From NCBI GenBank assembly GCA_009840285.1, contig VXOF01000014.1:1-38326 (forward strand): DNA of 38,326 nt, given 5' to 3'. This document shows, piece by piece, positions 1-7,464 of this stretch. Position numbers and translations under genes: made by a program. The stretch comes from Nitrospira sp. SB0662_bin_26 (GTDB lineage Bacteria; Nitrospirota; Nitrospiria; Nitrospirales; UBA8639). Positions within the stretch are counted from its first letter, which is position 1. Every line of letters begins with the position of its first letter. The notes under the pieces are model-generated. The model was given only the letters and a program-made list of their open reading frames with translations. It searched no databases and was not told where the DNA came from.

Positions 1-203
1 CGGTGATTGATAATACGCTCAAAGGCGTGGTGTTCCTCGTCAAAAGGAACGAGGAGAACGGCGTCCAGGTCCCGCAGGCCAAGTTTTACTTGCCGGGCGG
101 GACGGTGTCCGAGGTCACGGCCGAACATTGGCACGTCGGAAACAAGATGGAATTGAAAGACGCGGACATCGACCTGCAGGGAGGTGCGATCGAGATTCAA
201 TAA
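1..203 (+). CDS. 3' end of an unrecognised protein (5' truncated by window edge)
   Basis: An open frame runs from the window edge to a TAA at 201-203 and encodes about 66 residues of a protein C-terminus. It reads as beta-rich, with alternating hydrophobic residues and the segment FYLPGGTVSEV. I recognise no family or catalytic motif and see no membrane segment in this part. The start lies outside the window; the GTG at position 3 has no visible ribosome binding site, so a longer gene is more likely than a 66-residue one. The stop codon lies inside the 4-bp target duplication (TAAT) of a MITE inserted directly after it, so the element left the coding sequence unchanged. Confidence 0.5.
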   Translation, partial: VIDNTLKGVVFLVKRNEENGVQVPQAKFYLPGGTVSEVTAEHWHVGNKMELKDADIDLQGGAIEIQ

Positions 204-204
204 T

Positions 205-285
205 GGAACCTCTGATTTAATGCACCATCGGGCGTATGGCTGCGTTGTGTCCTGCATCTCGCTATCACAATAAATCAGAAGTTCC
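205..285 (-). mobile_element. MITE copy 1 (81 bp, internally deleted, inverted relative to copy 2)
   Basis: The ends are GGAACCTCTGATTTA and TAAATCAGAAGTTCC, which form a terminal inverted repeat of about 15 bp. Both sides are flanked by TAAT (201-204 and 286-289), a 4-bp target duplication. The reverse complement matches the 142-bp copy at 859-1000 at both ends but lacks about 60 internal bases. There is no coding capacity. The left TAAT supplies the stop codon of the upstream gene. Confidence 0.8.
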
Positions 286-375
286 TAATTTTTTTCGGGC
301 CGGGTCGACGTTGTTGTTTTGAATCGCGAGCCCTTCCCTCTTTCGTTGGCTTTCCACGTTCGTGGGAGAAGGTGA

Positions 376-762
376 GTGTCGACGTCATTCTATCACCTGC
401 TGGCCGACTTCCTTGTTCTTCTCCATTTCACGTTCGTTCTTTTTGTCCTGTTCGGCGGGCTCCTGATTCTGATATGGCGGTGGATGATATGGCTCCACCT
501 TCCCGCGGCGGGTTGGGGAGCCTTGATTGAATTCACCGGCTGGATCTGCCCGCTGACGCCCCTGGAGCACTGGCTCCGGGAAACGGGCGGAGGACCGGGG
601 TATCAATCCGGTTTCATCGAGTACTACATCCTGCCGCTCCTTTACCCCGCAGGGCTGACCGGACAGTTTCAAGTGATCCTCGGTCTTCTCGTGCTTCTCC
701 TGAACTGCGGCGTGTACCTGCTCGTATTTCGCCGACGTCGTCAATCCATGCAACGTGCATAA
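376..762 (+). CDS. DUF2784 family membrane protein
   Basis: This 128-residue integral membrane protein matches the DUF2784 family by its characteristic core, W-G-A-L-I-E-F-T-G-W-I-C-P-L-T-P-L-E (about residues 47-64), followed by a GGGPGYQSGFIEYY segment. I see hydrophobic helices at about 8-35, 40-58, 82-95 and 97-118, and a basic C-terminal tail (RRRRQ) that probably stays in the cytoplasm. The family has no assigned function. Its length is typical. The start is a GTG at 376 preceded by a GGAGAAGG Shine-Dalgarno stretch. The gene stands alone between MITE copies 1 and 2. The family call is strong; the function is unknown. Confidence 0.85.
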   Translation: MSTSFYHLLADFLVLLHFTFVLFVLFGGLLILIWRWMIWLHLPAAGWGALIEFTGWICPLTPLEHWLRETGGGPGYQSGFIEYYILPLLYPAGLTGQFQVILGLLVLLLNCGVYLLVFRRRRQSMQRA

Positions 763-858
763 CGCCCCTTCCTTCATAGCGCCGTTTCCGCATTTCCTGC
801 GAGTCTCTTGACCGCCTCTTTCGGCGACAGTATAGTCGGGAACTTGCTTTTATCTTAG

Positions 859-1000
859 GGAACCTCTGATTTATTGTGATAGCGGGATGCAGGGCAAGGC
901 GTCCCGGAGCGAAACCCGAGGCTTATCAGAGAGATAGGTGAGGGTTGAGCGAGGACACAACGCAGCCATACGCCCGATAGTGCAATAAATCAGAGGTTCC
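859..1000 (+). mobile_element. MITE copy 2 (142 bp, full length)
   Basis: This is the most complete copy. It begins GGAACCTCTGATTTATTG and ends with the exact reverse complement, CAATAAATCAGAGGTTCC, giving an 18-bp perfect terminal inverted repeat. It is flanked by TTAG on both sides (855-858 and 1001-1004). The interior has no convincing gene; apparent open frames through it only translate the repeat. TTAG fits the YTAR target preference known for IS5-group elements, so an IS5-type transposase is the likely mobiliser (inference). The right-hand duplication merges into the AGGA Shine-Dalgarno of the next gene. Confidence 0.85.
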
Positions 1001-1016
1001 TTAGGACATTGTGCCC

Positions 1017-1343
1017 ATGAACGATCTAGCAGGAAAAAAGCTGGGGTTGCTTCTCTCAACCCCCCCTTCTCATCCCAACGCGGACGTGGTCGTCGGCTTG
1101 AGCCGCGAAGCCTTGCGTTCACACGTGAACGTGTACTTGTATCTCATCGATGAGGGCGTGAAGAACCTGGAAAACGCGGCGATCCTCAGCCTGGCTTCGG
1201 CAGGCGTCAAATTGAACGTCTGCGCCTACGGATGCCAGCAGCATAAAGTATCCACGGAAGGCTATGGGCAGGAAGTGACGTTCTGCGGACTGGTGGTGCT
1301 CTCCCAAATCATCACGGGCTGCGATCGATTCATCAGCCTGTAA
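1017..1343 (+). CDS. DsrE-family protein
   Basis: This small cytoplasmic protein of 108 residues has the layout of the DsrE/DsrF-like fold. A first beta strand (KLGLLLSTPP) is followed by a helix with A-D-V-V-V-G-L-S-R-E-A. Then come the VNVYLYLIDEGV strand, a central L-N-V-C-A-Y-G-C segment and a C-terminal F-C-G-L-V-V-L-S-Q-I-I strand-helix. Cysteines in the Y-G-C and F-C-G segments are plausible persulfide or thiol sites, as in sulfur-relay DsrE proteins, but no dsr or tus partners are nearby. The start is uncertain: ATG at 1017 has AGGA 10 nt upstream, while an in-frame GTG at 1011 is closer to it. The MITE ends 16 bp before the ATG, so the native promoter must have been displaced, or transcription starts inside the element. 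Confidence 0.75.
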   Translation: MNDLAGKKLGLLLSTPPSHPNADVVVGLSREALRSHVNVYLYLIDEGVKNLENAAILSLASAGVKLNVCAYGCQQHKVSTEGYGQEVTFCGLVVLSQIITGCDRFISL

Positions 1344-1414
1344 CGAGATGCCTGTTTTCTCCCTTTTCTCATGACTCGTCCCGCGTCTCTGCGGAAAGGC
1401 CGTCCATCACACGT

Positions 1415-3100
1415 TCAACGCCGCCGGCCATACAGGAAGGTGATATTGATGCGCCGGGATTCATATTCGTCCCGAAACACACAGGTGTCCGATTCATGAA
1501 AGAGATCGGAGTTGAAGACCAGGGCCCGGTTTGCCCGATAGGGCACCTTCACGGGTGACGCGCCGCTTTGGTTCAGAAATTCCCGGATTTTCGGCTGAAA
1601 CGCCGTGGAATTGTAGACCTTGAAATCCCAGTCCCGCGGGGCCTCCTTGTCCCACACGATCAAGCCTCCGCTCGCGGGGTCGAGGTTCGCGTCATCGGGG
1701 GTAATCCAGAAATTGACGTTCACCGCCGCCGCATCGGCATGGATTTTCAAGGGACGACGGGCACTGTCCTGCTTGAACGCCCAGGCCTGGAGTAACCGGT
1801 GTTGGTGAAAGATGCCCGGAAAGGCGGTGCGTAATTCTTCGGCCACTTGCAACAACAATGGCGAGGAAAACCCTTCGCCCAGAAACGCCCCGATGTAGCC
1901 GTCTTCATAATCCTTCTTCCAAATGGTCGACTCCCGGCAAAACTGCTGAAGGGCCGCAAGCGCCTCGGGCCGCAACAACGTATCGATATAAATGATTTCA
2001 GGCTGGCTCGCATTATAGCGTCGTTCAATCTCTTCCACGTTCAATTCCGGATTCAACGCTCCCCGGGGTAACGCAGGATTGTCGGCATAATGCAGGATTC
2101 GGTTCAGTGACGGAGCAAGGGCCCGGGCCTCTTCCTGACTGAGGTTGATTCGTTGGTTTGCTTCCCCCGAGGCCCGCTCTCGTAACGCGGTCAGGGTGGT
2201 CTGGTATCCGGTATCGGGCTGCCCCAACAATCCGCGTTCGGCCAAATAGTGGATTTGGTCCGCATCGTGCTTGATCCGGGAGGCATGAAGCGCATCGATC
2301 CGGACGGCCTTTCCATGGTTTTGCAGTAGATGGGCCGACACGCGGAGTTCGTGTAAGGCCCCATCCATATCCTGTTTCCACAATAGAGCCAATCCCAGAT
2401 GATGATGGGCTTTCGCGTATTGAGGCTTGATGGAGATGGCCTGCCGGAACCGGACGATCGCCTCGTCCGGACGATCGTCTTCAAACAGGATCACGCCGAG
2501 ATTGTAATGGGCCTCGGCATTTGCAGGATTGAGCGCAATGGCACGTTGATACGCGTCCCGTGCTTCGTCCTGGCGGCCTTGCTCCTTCAGGACCACGCCC
2601 AGGTTGTTGTACCCTTCAGGATGATCGGGCTTAATCGTCAAGACCTGCTTGTACGTCGCACAGGCTTCGTCGAGTTCGCCTTTTTCCCGCAGGACGTTAC
2701 CCAGGTTCCCCAACGCTTCGATGTAATCGCCCCTGAGCGAGAGGGCTTGCCGGTAGGCGCGTTCGGCCTCGGGCAATTGATTGAGTTTTTGATGGACGAG
2801 TCCCAGGTTGTAAAAATAGAGCGGCTTCGTCGATTCGCGTTGAACGGCTTTCATGATACAGTCGAGCGCCCGGTCATATTGGCCTTGCTGGTACGCCACC
2901 AACCCGAGTAGATGAAGGGCATCGGCATGGGCCGGGTCCTGCGTGAGAATTTGTTGATAACAGGTTTCGGCCTGGGACAATCGACCCGCCCGATGATGGT
3001 TGATCGCCTCCTCCAACACTTGTTTGGCAAAGGCAGTCTTTGCCGGCGCCGGAGACTTGGCCGTCAACTTGGCTTGTCGTCTTCGTTCGGTCCTGTTCAT
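1415..3100 (-). CDS. TPR-repeat protein fused to a C-terminal 2OG-Fe(II) oxygenase-like domain
   Basis: This 561-residue cytoplasmic protein starts with a basic segment (NRTERRRQAKL). About six or seven tetratricopeptide repeats follow (roughly residues 30-265), with the usual W/Y-LG-A-A-P signature, for example YNNLGVVLKEQGRQDEA. The C-terminal part (about 365-561) looks like a prolyl/aspartyl-hydroxylase type double-stranded beta helix. It has H454-A-D456, a distal H535 in L-F-H-E-S, and Arg549/550 in S-R-R-I-N, which match the HxD...H iron triad and the 2-oxoglutarate-binding arginine. Such fusions suggest hydroxylation of a partner protein gripped by the TPRs; the substrate is unknown. 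No signal peptide is visible. The gene stands alone, downstream of the rpoD terminator. Confidence 0.8.
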   Translation of the reverse strand: MNRTERRRQAKLTAKSPAPAKTAFAKQVLEEAINHHRAGRLSQAETCYQQILTQDPAHADALHLLGLVAYQQGQYDRALDCIMKAVQRESTKPLYFYNLGLVHQKLNQLPEAERAYRQALSLRGDYIEALGNLGNVLREKGELDEACATYKQVLTIKPDHPEGYNNLGVVLKEQGRQDEARDAYQRAIALNPANAEAHYNLGVILFEDDRPDEAIVRFRQAISIKPQYAKAHHHLGLALLWKQDMDGALHELRVSAHLLQNHGKAVRIDALHASRIKHDADQIHYLAERGLLGQPDTGYQTTLTALRERASGEANQRINLSQEEARALAPSLNRILHYADNPALPRGALNPELNVEEIERRYNASQPEIIYIDTLLRPEALAALQQFCRESTIWKKDYEDGYIGAFLGEGFSSPLLLQVAEELRTAFPGIFHQHRLLQAWAFKQDSARRPLKIHADAAAVNVNFWITPDDANLDPASGGLIVWDKEAPRDWDFKVYNSTAFQPKIREFLNQSGASPVKVPYRANRALVFNSDLFHESDTCVFRDEYESRRINITFLYGRRR

Positions 3101-3261
3101 CCTGGTACGCCAACCATTTCAGAAATTCCGAGACGTGTGAGCTTCCTGAACTTCGGCAGAGTACCCCTGCCTTTGTCAAAAAGTAAAGCATCCGGGAGCC
3201 ACCTTTTCGACTCCGGCGCACGATCCTGCATGACCTCACAAGCCGGCCAACCTGCTCCTTG

Positions 3262-3299
3262 ATAAAAAAAGGGTCTTGCACGAACGTGCAAGACCCTTT
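3262..3299 (-). terminator. Rho-independent terminator of the sigma factor gene
   Basis: A 15-bp perfect stem (3268-3282 pairing with 3285-3299) reads AAAGGGTCTTGCACG on the minus strand. The minus-strand product ends in a run of U (A-run 3264-3270 on the plus strand). It lies 25 bp after the rpoD stop codon, so it ends that transcript. Confidence 0.9.
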
Positions 3300-3323
3300 G
3301 AACCGTTTCCCGATATGAAACGA

Positions 3324-5126
3324 TCAAAACCCTTCGGCGAAACTGCGCAGTTTCTTGCTCTGACTCGGGTGGCGGAGTTTGCGCAAGGCCTTCGCTTCGA
3401 TCTGCCGGATCCGCTCCCGCGTCACCTCGAAGTCCTGCCCCACTTCCTCCAACGTGTGGTCCGTCGCCTCCCCGATCCCAAACCGTTTCCGCAACACCTT
3501 CTCTTCCCGCGCCGTCAGCGATTCCAGCGATTTCCCGATATGCCGCTGCAAATCGTACCGCACCGCCGCCTCCAACGGCGACACCGCTTTCTTGTCTTCG
3601 ATGAAGTCCCCCAAGTGGCTGTCTTCTTCTTCCCCGATCGGCGTCTCCAACGAGATCGGTTCCTTGGCAATCTTCAAAATCTTCCGCACTTTCTCCAACG
3701 GCATCTCCATCCGCACCCCAATCTCTTCCGGGGTCGGTTCCCGCCCCAATTGTTGCACCAAGTGCCGCGACGTCCGCACCAGTTTGTTGATGGTTTCGAT
3801 CATGTGCACCGGGATCCGGATGGTCCGCGCCTGGTCGGCAATGGCCCGCGTGATGGCTTGCCGGATCCACCACGTCGCATAGGTGCTGAATTTGTACCCC
3901 CGCTGGTATTCGAACTTGTCCACGGCTTTCATCAGCCCGATGTTCCCTTCCTGGATCAGGTCCAGAAACTGGAGCCCCCGGTTGGTGTATTTCTTGGCGA
4001 TACTCACCACCAGCCGCAGGTTGGCTTCGATGAGTTCGGCTTTGCCCCGCTTCATCTTTTCTTCGGCCCATTCCAACCCCACCAGGGCGCTTTTGAATTC
4101 GGCCGTCGGGAGCAAGGTGGCGGTCCGCTCCACCTGCTTGAGCGTGGTCCGGGCTTCCTGGCTCCGGGCGACCACTTGCCGTAAGGCGGCGTCACTGAGC
4201 CCCGCCTGCCGCCGGATGGGGGCGGTCGGGGTCCCGGCCCGGCTCAACCGCCGGAGCAGTTTGAGCCCCTCCGGGCCCGGCTGCCCCAGTCGCTGGCAGC
4301 AGTCCCGGAGGAGCCGTTCGGCTTGCCGCACGGTCCGGCCCGCGTCTTTGATCTGGCTCACTAAGGCCTCCCGCACGGCCGGTTGCAGGTGCAGCCCGTC
4401 CACCCGCGCCCCCAATTGTTCCTGCACGCCCCGCACTTTGGTGCTCCATCGGGCCTGCTGGGCCACCGGCGCGGTCCGCCGCCGGTCATAGAGCCGCAGC
4501 AGGGTCTTCCCCAACCGCCGGACCTGGTCCAATTCCGCCAGGGCCTGGTGCCGCAATTCTTCTTCTTCCTGGGCCTCGGCCACTTCGGGGTCCTCCAGGT
4601 CGTCGTCCCCGGGGTCGTGCACCAGCACGACCTCCCCCACGCTCACGTCCCGTTTCTTCAGCCGGCCCCGCCAGCTCTCCAGGGTTTGCAGGGTCATCGG
4701 CATCCCCGCGATGGCCCGCGTCATCTCTTCTTTGCCCTCTTCGATCTTCTTCGCCAGCTCGATCTCCCCTTCCCTTGAGAGCAGAGACACGCCGGCCATC
4801 TCGTTGAGATATAAACGAACGGGATCATCTATCCTGTTGACCGTACCGGGAGTCAGATCGATTTCTTTCTCGGTTTCCGGCAATGCTTCCCCTTGTTCAT
4901 CGGCCGGGGGCGCGGGCTCCGTCTTCATTTGGGATTCGAGGCTTTCATTTTGAAAGACGGCTGTCTGTTCAACGGCCTCCTCATCCAACGTGGCAAACAA
5001 CGTGGAAAACTCTTGCGAAGAACCTTTCTCCGCGATCAAGGGTTCTCTCATCCCTTCAAAGTTGGCTGGTTCTTTTTTCCTACCCGCAATCGGTTTCATA
5101 TTCCGGAGGCCACTGTTTTTGGGCAT
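3324..5126 (-). CDS. rpoD: RpoD-type RNA polymerase sigma-70 factor
   Basis: A 600-residue group 1-like sigma factor that directs RNA polymerase to -35/-10 promoters. Region 1.2 is at about 100-132 ([13 protein letters not shown]) and region 2 at 367-437, with the canonical -10 helix [10 protein letters not shown]. Region 3 is at about 440-520 and region 4 at 530-595, with the -35 helix [11 protein letters not shown] long non-conserved segment (about 133-358), acidic at first and then rich in Arg, Leu and Gln, separates 1.2 from 2. The first 100 residues are hydrophilic and acidic and show no recognisable region 1.1. The gene is not beside dnaG, a common partner. It could therefore be the main housekeeping sigma or a close paralogue. 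The ATG at 5126 has GAGGA 8-9 nt upstream, and a strong terminator follows the stop. Confidence 0.92.
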   Translation of the reverse strand: MPKNSGLRNMKPIAGRKKEPANFEGMREPLIAEKGSSQEFSTLFATLDEEAVEQTAVFQNESLESQMKTEPAPPADEQGEALPETEKEIDLTPGTVNRIDDPVRLYLNEMAGVSLLSREGEIELAKKIEEGKEEMTRAIAGMPMTLQTLESWRGRLKKRDVSVGEVVLVHDPGDDDLEDPEVAEAQEEEELRHQALAELDQVRRLGKTLLRLYDRRRTAPVAQQARWSTKVRGVQEQLGARVDGLHLQPAVREALVSQIKDAGRTVRQAERLLRDCCQRLGQPGPEGLKLLRRLSRAGTPTAPIRRQAGLSDAALRQVVARSQEARTTLKQVERTATLLPTAEFKSALVGLEWAEEKMKRGKAELIEANLRLVVSIAKKYTNRGLQFLDLIQEGNIGLMKAVDKFEYQRGYKFSTYATWWIRQAITRAIADQARTIRIPVHMIETINKLVRTSRHLVQQLGREPTPEEIGVRMEMPLEKVRKILKIAKEPISLETPIGEEEDSHLGDFIEDKKAVSPLEAAVRYDLQRHIGKSLESLTAREEKVLRKRFGIGEATDHTLEEVGQDFEVTRERIRQIEAKALRKLRHPSQSKKLRSFAEGF

Positions 5127-5214
5127 CTCTTATTCCTCTTTCACGTTTTCGGGAATGAATAATGACATCGTTCTCGTGCAGAATGAGAGAACACACGAAA
5201 AACCATAACTCTTT

Positions 5215-5244
5215 ATCGTATTGAAAAGGAAACGACTATTGCAA
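5215..5244 (-). promoter_or_regulatory. Candidate sigma-70 promoter of rpoD
   Basis: On the minus strand, TTGCAA (5239-5244) and TACGAT (5215-5220) are separated by 18 bp, about 90 bp upstream of the rpoD ATG. The hexamers match the consensus only in part, so this is a tentative call. Confidence 0.35.
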
Positions 5245-5292
5245 GAAACGGGAATAAACCCGCGGCACCGGCCTTGTCTTCAGGAACCTCAT

Positions 5293-5766
5293 TCAGTCAC
5301 TCGGCGGTTCAAAGTGACCGGAGGGTCGATTCTGCCAGGGGACCGTCGTCGTCTTCGCTTGCTTGAGCAGACTTCGAAGATTGACTTCGGCGGCACGGAG
5401 AAGTTTGGGTTCGCCATGGCGCAGCAGGGCCGTGAGGAGCACGTACAAATCCCGTTCGGCTCGACTCCCGCGGAGAATCTGTTCGGTCACGGGATCGGGA
5501 GAATCAAGGTTGGGATAGAGGGAGTCTTCTTCGTCGGGATCCCCCAACAACAAATCGAGAGCTTGGGGGGCACTGTACAGCCAGGAGGGAGGAATTGCGA
5601 GCGCCTTGGCCAATGCCTCCACCGTTGAGACGGAGGGATCGGTCTCGCCGGCTTCGATCGCTTCGATGACGGAACCTTCGACGCCGGAATCGACTGCCAA
5701 CTTGACGACGGAGTATTTTCGAGCCTTTCGCCACTCCTGCAAAGAAAAAGACATGTGGCGGATCAT
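5293..5766 (-). CDS. XRE-family helix-turn-helix regulator
   Basis: A 157-residue protein with an N-terminal Cro/C1-type HTH (about residues 8-62; S-V-V-K-L-A-V-D-S-G-V as the first helices, then the T-V-E-A-L-A-K-A-L motif typical of the last helices). A roughly 90-residue C-terminal part follows, with an acidic linker (DPDEEDS) and an amphipathic helical segment (A-E-R-D-L-Y-V-L-L-T-A-L-L). The C-terminal domain is not recognised. It is probably a cytoplasmic DNA-binding regulator. It lies 85 bp after the FG-GAP gene on the same strand and could be the last gene of that cluster. Two nearby starts are possible (ATG at 5766 or 5754), neither with a good Shine-Dalgarno. Confidence 0.8.
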   Translation of the reverse strand: MIRHMSFSLQEWRKARKYSVVKLAVDSGVEGSVIEAIEAGETDPSVSTVEALAKALAIPPSWLYSAPQALDLLLGDPDEEDSLYPNLDSPDPVTEQILRGSRAERDLYVLLTALLRHGEPKLLRAAEVNLRSLLKQAKTTTVPWQNRPSGHFEPPSD

Positions 5767-5851
5767 AACGAAGAAGCCCGGCCCTGTCTATCGTGGAAAC
5801 GGACGACGGCAGGCACTGAAGCCGGCCCGTGCCTCACCTTCTCGCACGGCA

Positions 5852-7078
5852 TTAACGCTCCTCTTGAGACACGGGTAGCCGAAACTGATGGACCAACCCG
5901 GCGTCGGGCATCGCCTCGAGATCCCCATAAGGCGATCCCACAACGAAATCGCGTCCCGCACCGCTCAAAGAGAGCCCGAAGAGATCGGCCACGCCGGTTG
6001 TTTCCGACGGGTTGGCAATCATGGATTGCAACGTTCCGGTTTTTCGGTCAAAGACGAAAATCGACCCGGCATCAATTCCGGCCGCATCATGTCCCGGCGC
6101 GCCGACAATGATGTAATCGGGGAGTAGAGCCACGGCTTCTCCGAAGCGGTCACCCTTCCCGGGTTTCGGGGATTCCAACATCCGCAGGAATTCGCCGGTA
6201 TTCGTATAGAGATACACGGCGCCCGCATCGGGTTGCGTGGTGTCTCGTCCCAGGGCACCGACCACCAACAACTCCGCATCACTTGCCAACGCCCATCCGA
6301 AATACTCATTCGTCTGCGGATCAGGGGATTCAAGGACACGTGGCAACCGCCCGCTTTCGTGATCAAAAAGAAACACCCGTCCATCATCACCCGCGCCGCC
6401 GTGCGGGGCGCTCACCGCAAGCATAGGGCCCAGAAACGTCACCGCATGTCCGAACCCATCGGCACGGCGACGTTTCGCCCGCGGAGAACCTAGAGTCCGA
6501 CGGATTTTCCCGGTGATCGCGTCAATCAGATAGACTTCTCCCACCTCAAATTCCGTGGCAGTACTCGCCCCGGGATCTCCAACGGCCACCAGCAGACCCT
6601 GCGCGGCCACGGCATGCCCGAACGCCGCCGCCCATTGGTTGGGACTGACGATCACATGCCGTAAGGCTCCCGTGCTTCGGTCGAATACCGAGACCGAGCC
6701 CGCCGGTCGTCGCGACGTCCCTCTCCCCCTTGGGGCGCCGACGATCGCATAGTCCGCCGTGAGGCTCACGGACAGGCCGAATAAATCATTGCCCAGCGGC
6801 GAAGACGGAGTAAATTCCCGGAGACGTTGCCCGGAAGCGCGTTCGAACAAAAACGCTTTTCCCGTTTGGCCGCGGGTTCCTGTCGCATGAGGCGCGCCGG
6901 CGAGGACCTGATCCCCTTCAACGGATACGGAGAAGCCGAAACCATCCAACAACGTCGGCTGGGAAGATTGGAGACTGGGGCCCTGCTCCACAGCCTGCAG
7001 GCCGGAGACGTTTCCGCTCGAAAGCAAGAGGACCAGAACCAGGGAAAAAAGATAGACCACGGCTCGACGAACTTTCAC
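5852..7078 (-). CDS. Exported FG-GAP repeat beta-propeller protein
   Basis: A 408-residue protein with a clear signal peptide (MKVRRAVVYLFSLVLVLLLSSG, cleaved near residue 26). Seven repeats follow, each with an F-G motif and a later G-A-P or G-S-P: DGFGFSVS, DLFGLSVS, AAFGHAVA, DGFGHAVT, EYFGWALA, DRFGEAVA and DLFGLSLS. Seven FG-GAP repeats imply a closed seven-bladed propeller, as in the integrin alpha head, on the periplasmic or cell-surface side. No membrane anchor or sorting domain is visible. A binding role is likely, but the ligand is unknown. Translation starts at a GTG with GGAAC upstream. It lies 20 bp after the 111-residue hypothetical gene and is probably in one operon with it. 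Confidence 0.85.
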   Translation of the reverse strand: MKVRRAVVYLFSLVLVLLLSSGNVSGLQAVEQGPSLQSSQPTLLDGFGFSVSVEGDQVLAGAPHATGTRGQTGKAFLFERASGQRLREFTPSSPLGNDLFGLSVSLTADYAIVGAPRGRGTSRRPAGSVSVFDRSTGALRHVIVSPNQWAAAFGHAVAAQGLLVAVGDPGASTATEFEVGEVYLIDAITGKIRRTLGSPRAKRRRADGFGHAVTFLGPMLAVSAPHGGAGDDGRVFLFDHESGRLPRVLESPDPQTNEYFGWALASDAELLVVGALGRDTTQPDAGAVYLYTNTGEFLRMLESPKPGKGDRFGEAVALLPDYIIVGAPGHDAAGIDAGSIFVFDRKTGTLQSMIANPSETTGVADLFGLSLSGAGRDFVVGSPYGDLEAMPDAGLVHQFRLPVSQEER

Positions 7079-7098
7079 GGGCGTTCCGTTGTCGGCAT

Positions 7099-7434
7099 TC
7101 AGGGATCTTCCTCTTGTTCGGCTGGAGGTGAAGGCAAATCGATGACGTGACGCGTGGGGCCGTCTGCATCCGAATCGCGCCGGTACAGTTCAAACGGGGG
7201 AATATCGACTTGTAACCGCTTGAACAACCGTCGCATGAACTTTTCTCCCGGCGCTTCGCAGATCCACACGTACATGCCCGTTTCCAATTCGTGAAGATGC
7301 CGTTTCAGCCGAAAGGCGGGATCTTCCATAAAATAGGCCGATAAAAACCCCGTAATCGCCGTCATGACCCAATCATGCTCTTGCGCGTAGCGGAAACTCA
7401 CGCCGATTTCGAAGAGCTGTCCGTGCCCGTCCAT
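7099..7434 (-). CDS. Hypothetical 111-residue protein
   Basis: I do not recognise a family. It is a soluble, mixed-charge protein with a hydrophobic middle (D-W-V-M-T-A-I-T-G-F-L-S-A-Y-F) and an F-R-L-K-R-H-L-H-E-L-E helix. The C-terminal tail is acidic and proline-rich (PSPPAEQEEDP). There is no signal peptide, cysteine pair or enzyme motif. It sits 30 bp downstream of the Rieske-flavodoxin fusion and 20 bp upstream of the FG-GAP gene on the same strand, so co-transcription is likely. Coding is supported by its placement and the absence of a better frame. Confidence 0.65.
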   Translation of the reverse strand: MDGHGQLFEIGVSFRYAQEHDWVMTAITGFLSAYFMEDPAFRLKRHLHELETGMYVWICEAPGEKFMRRLFKRLQVDIPPFELYRRDSDADGPTRHVIDLPSPPAEQEEDP

Positions 7435-7464
7435 GGCCTCATCCTACACTGAAGCGTGAGATAT

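Noticed and set aside
871-1122. Small minus-strand frame through MITE copy 2, similar to one at 13280-13519
   Set aside because: The similarity between the two predicted peptides comes from the repeat DNA itself. The first also crosses the DsrE-family gene; there is no binding site.
3097-4184. Long frames overlapping rpoD on both strands
   Set aside because: They are out-of-frame translations of rpoD; composition is dominated by R, G, A, P and H.
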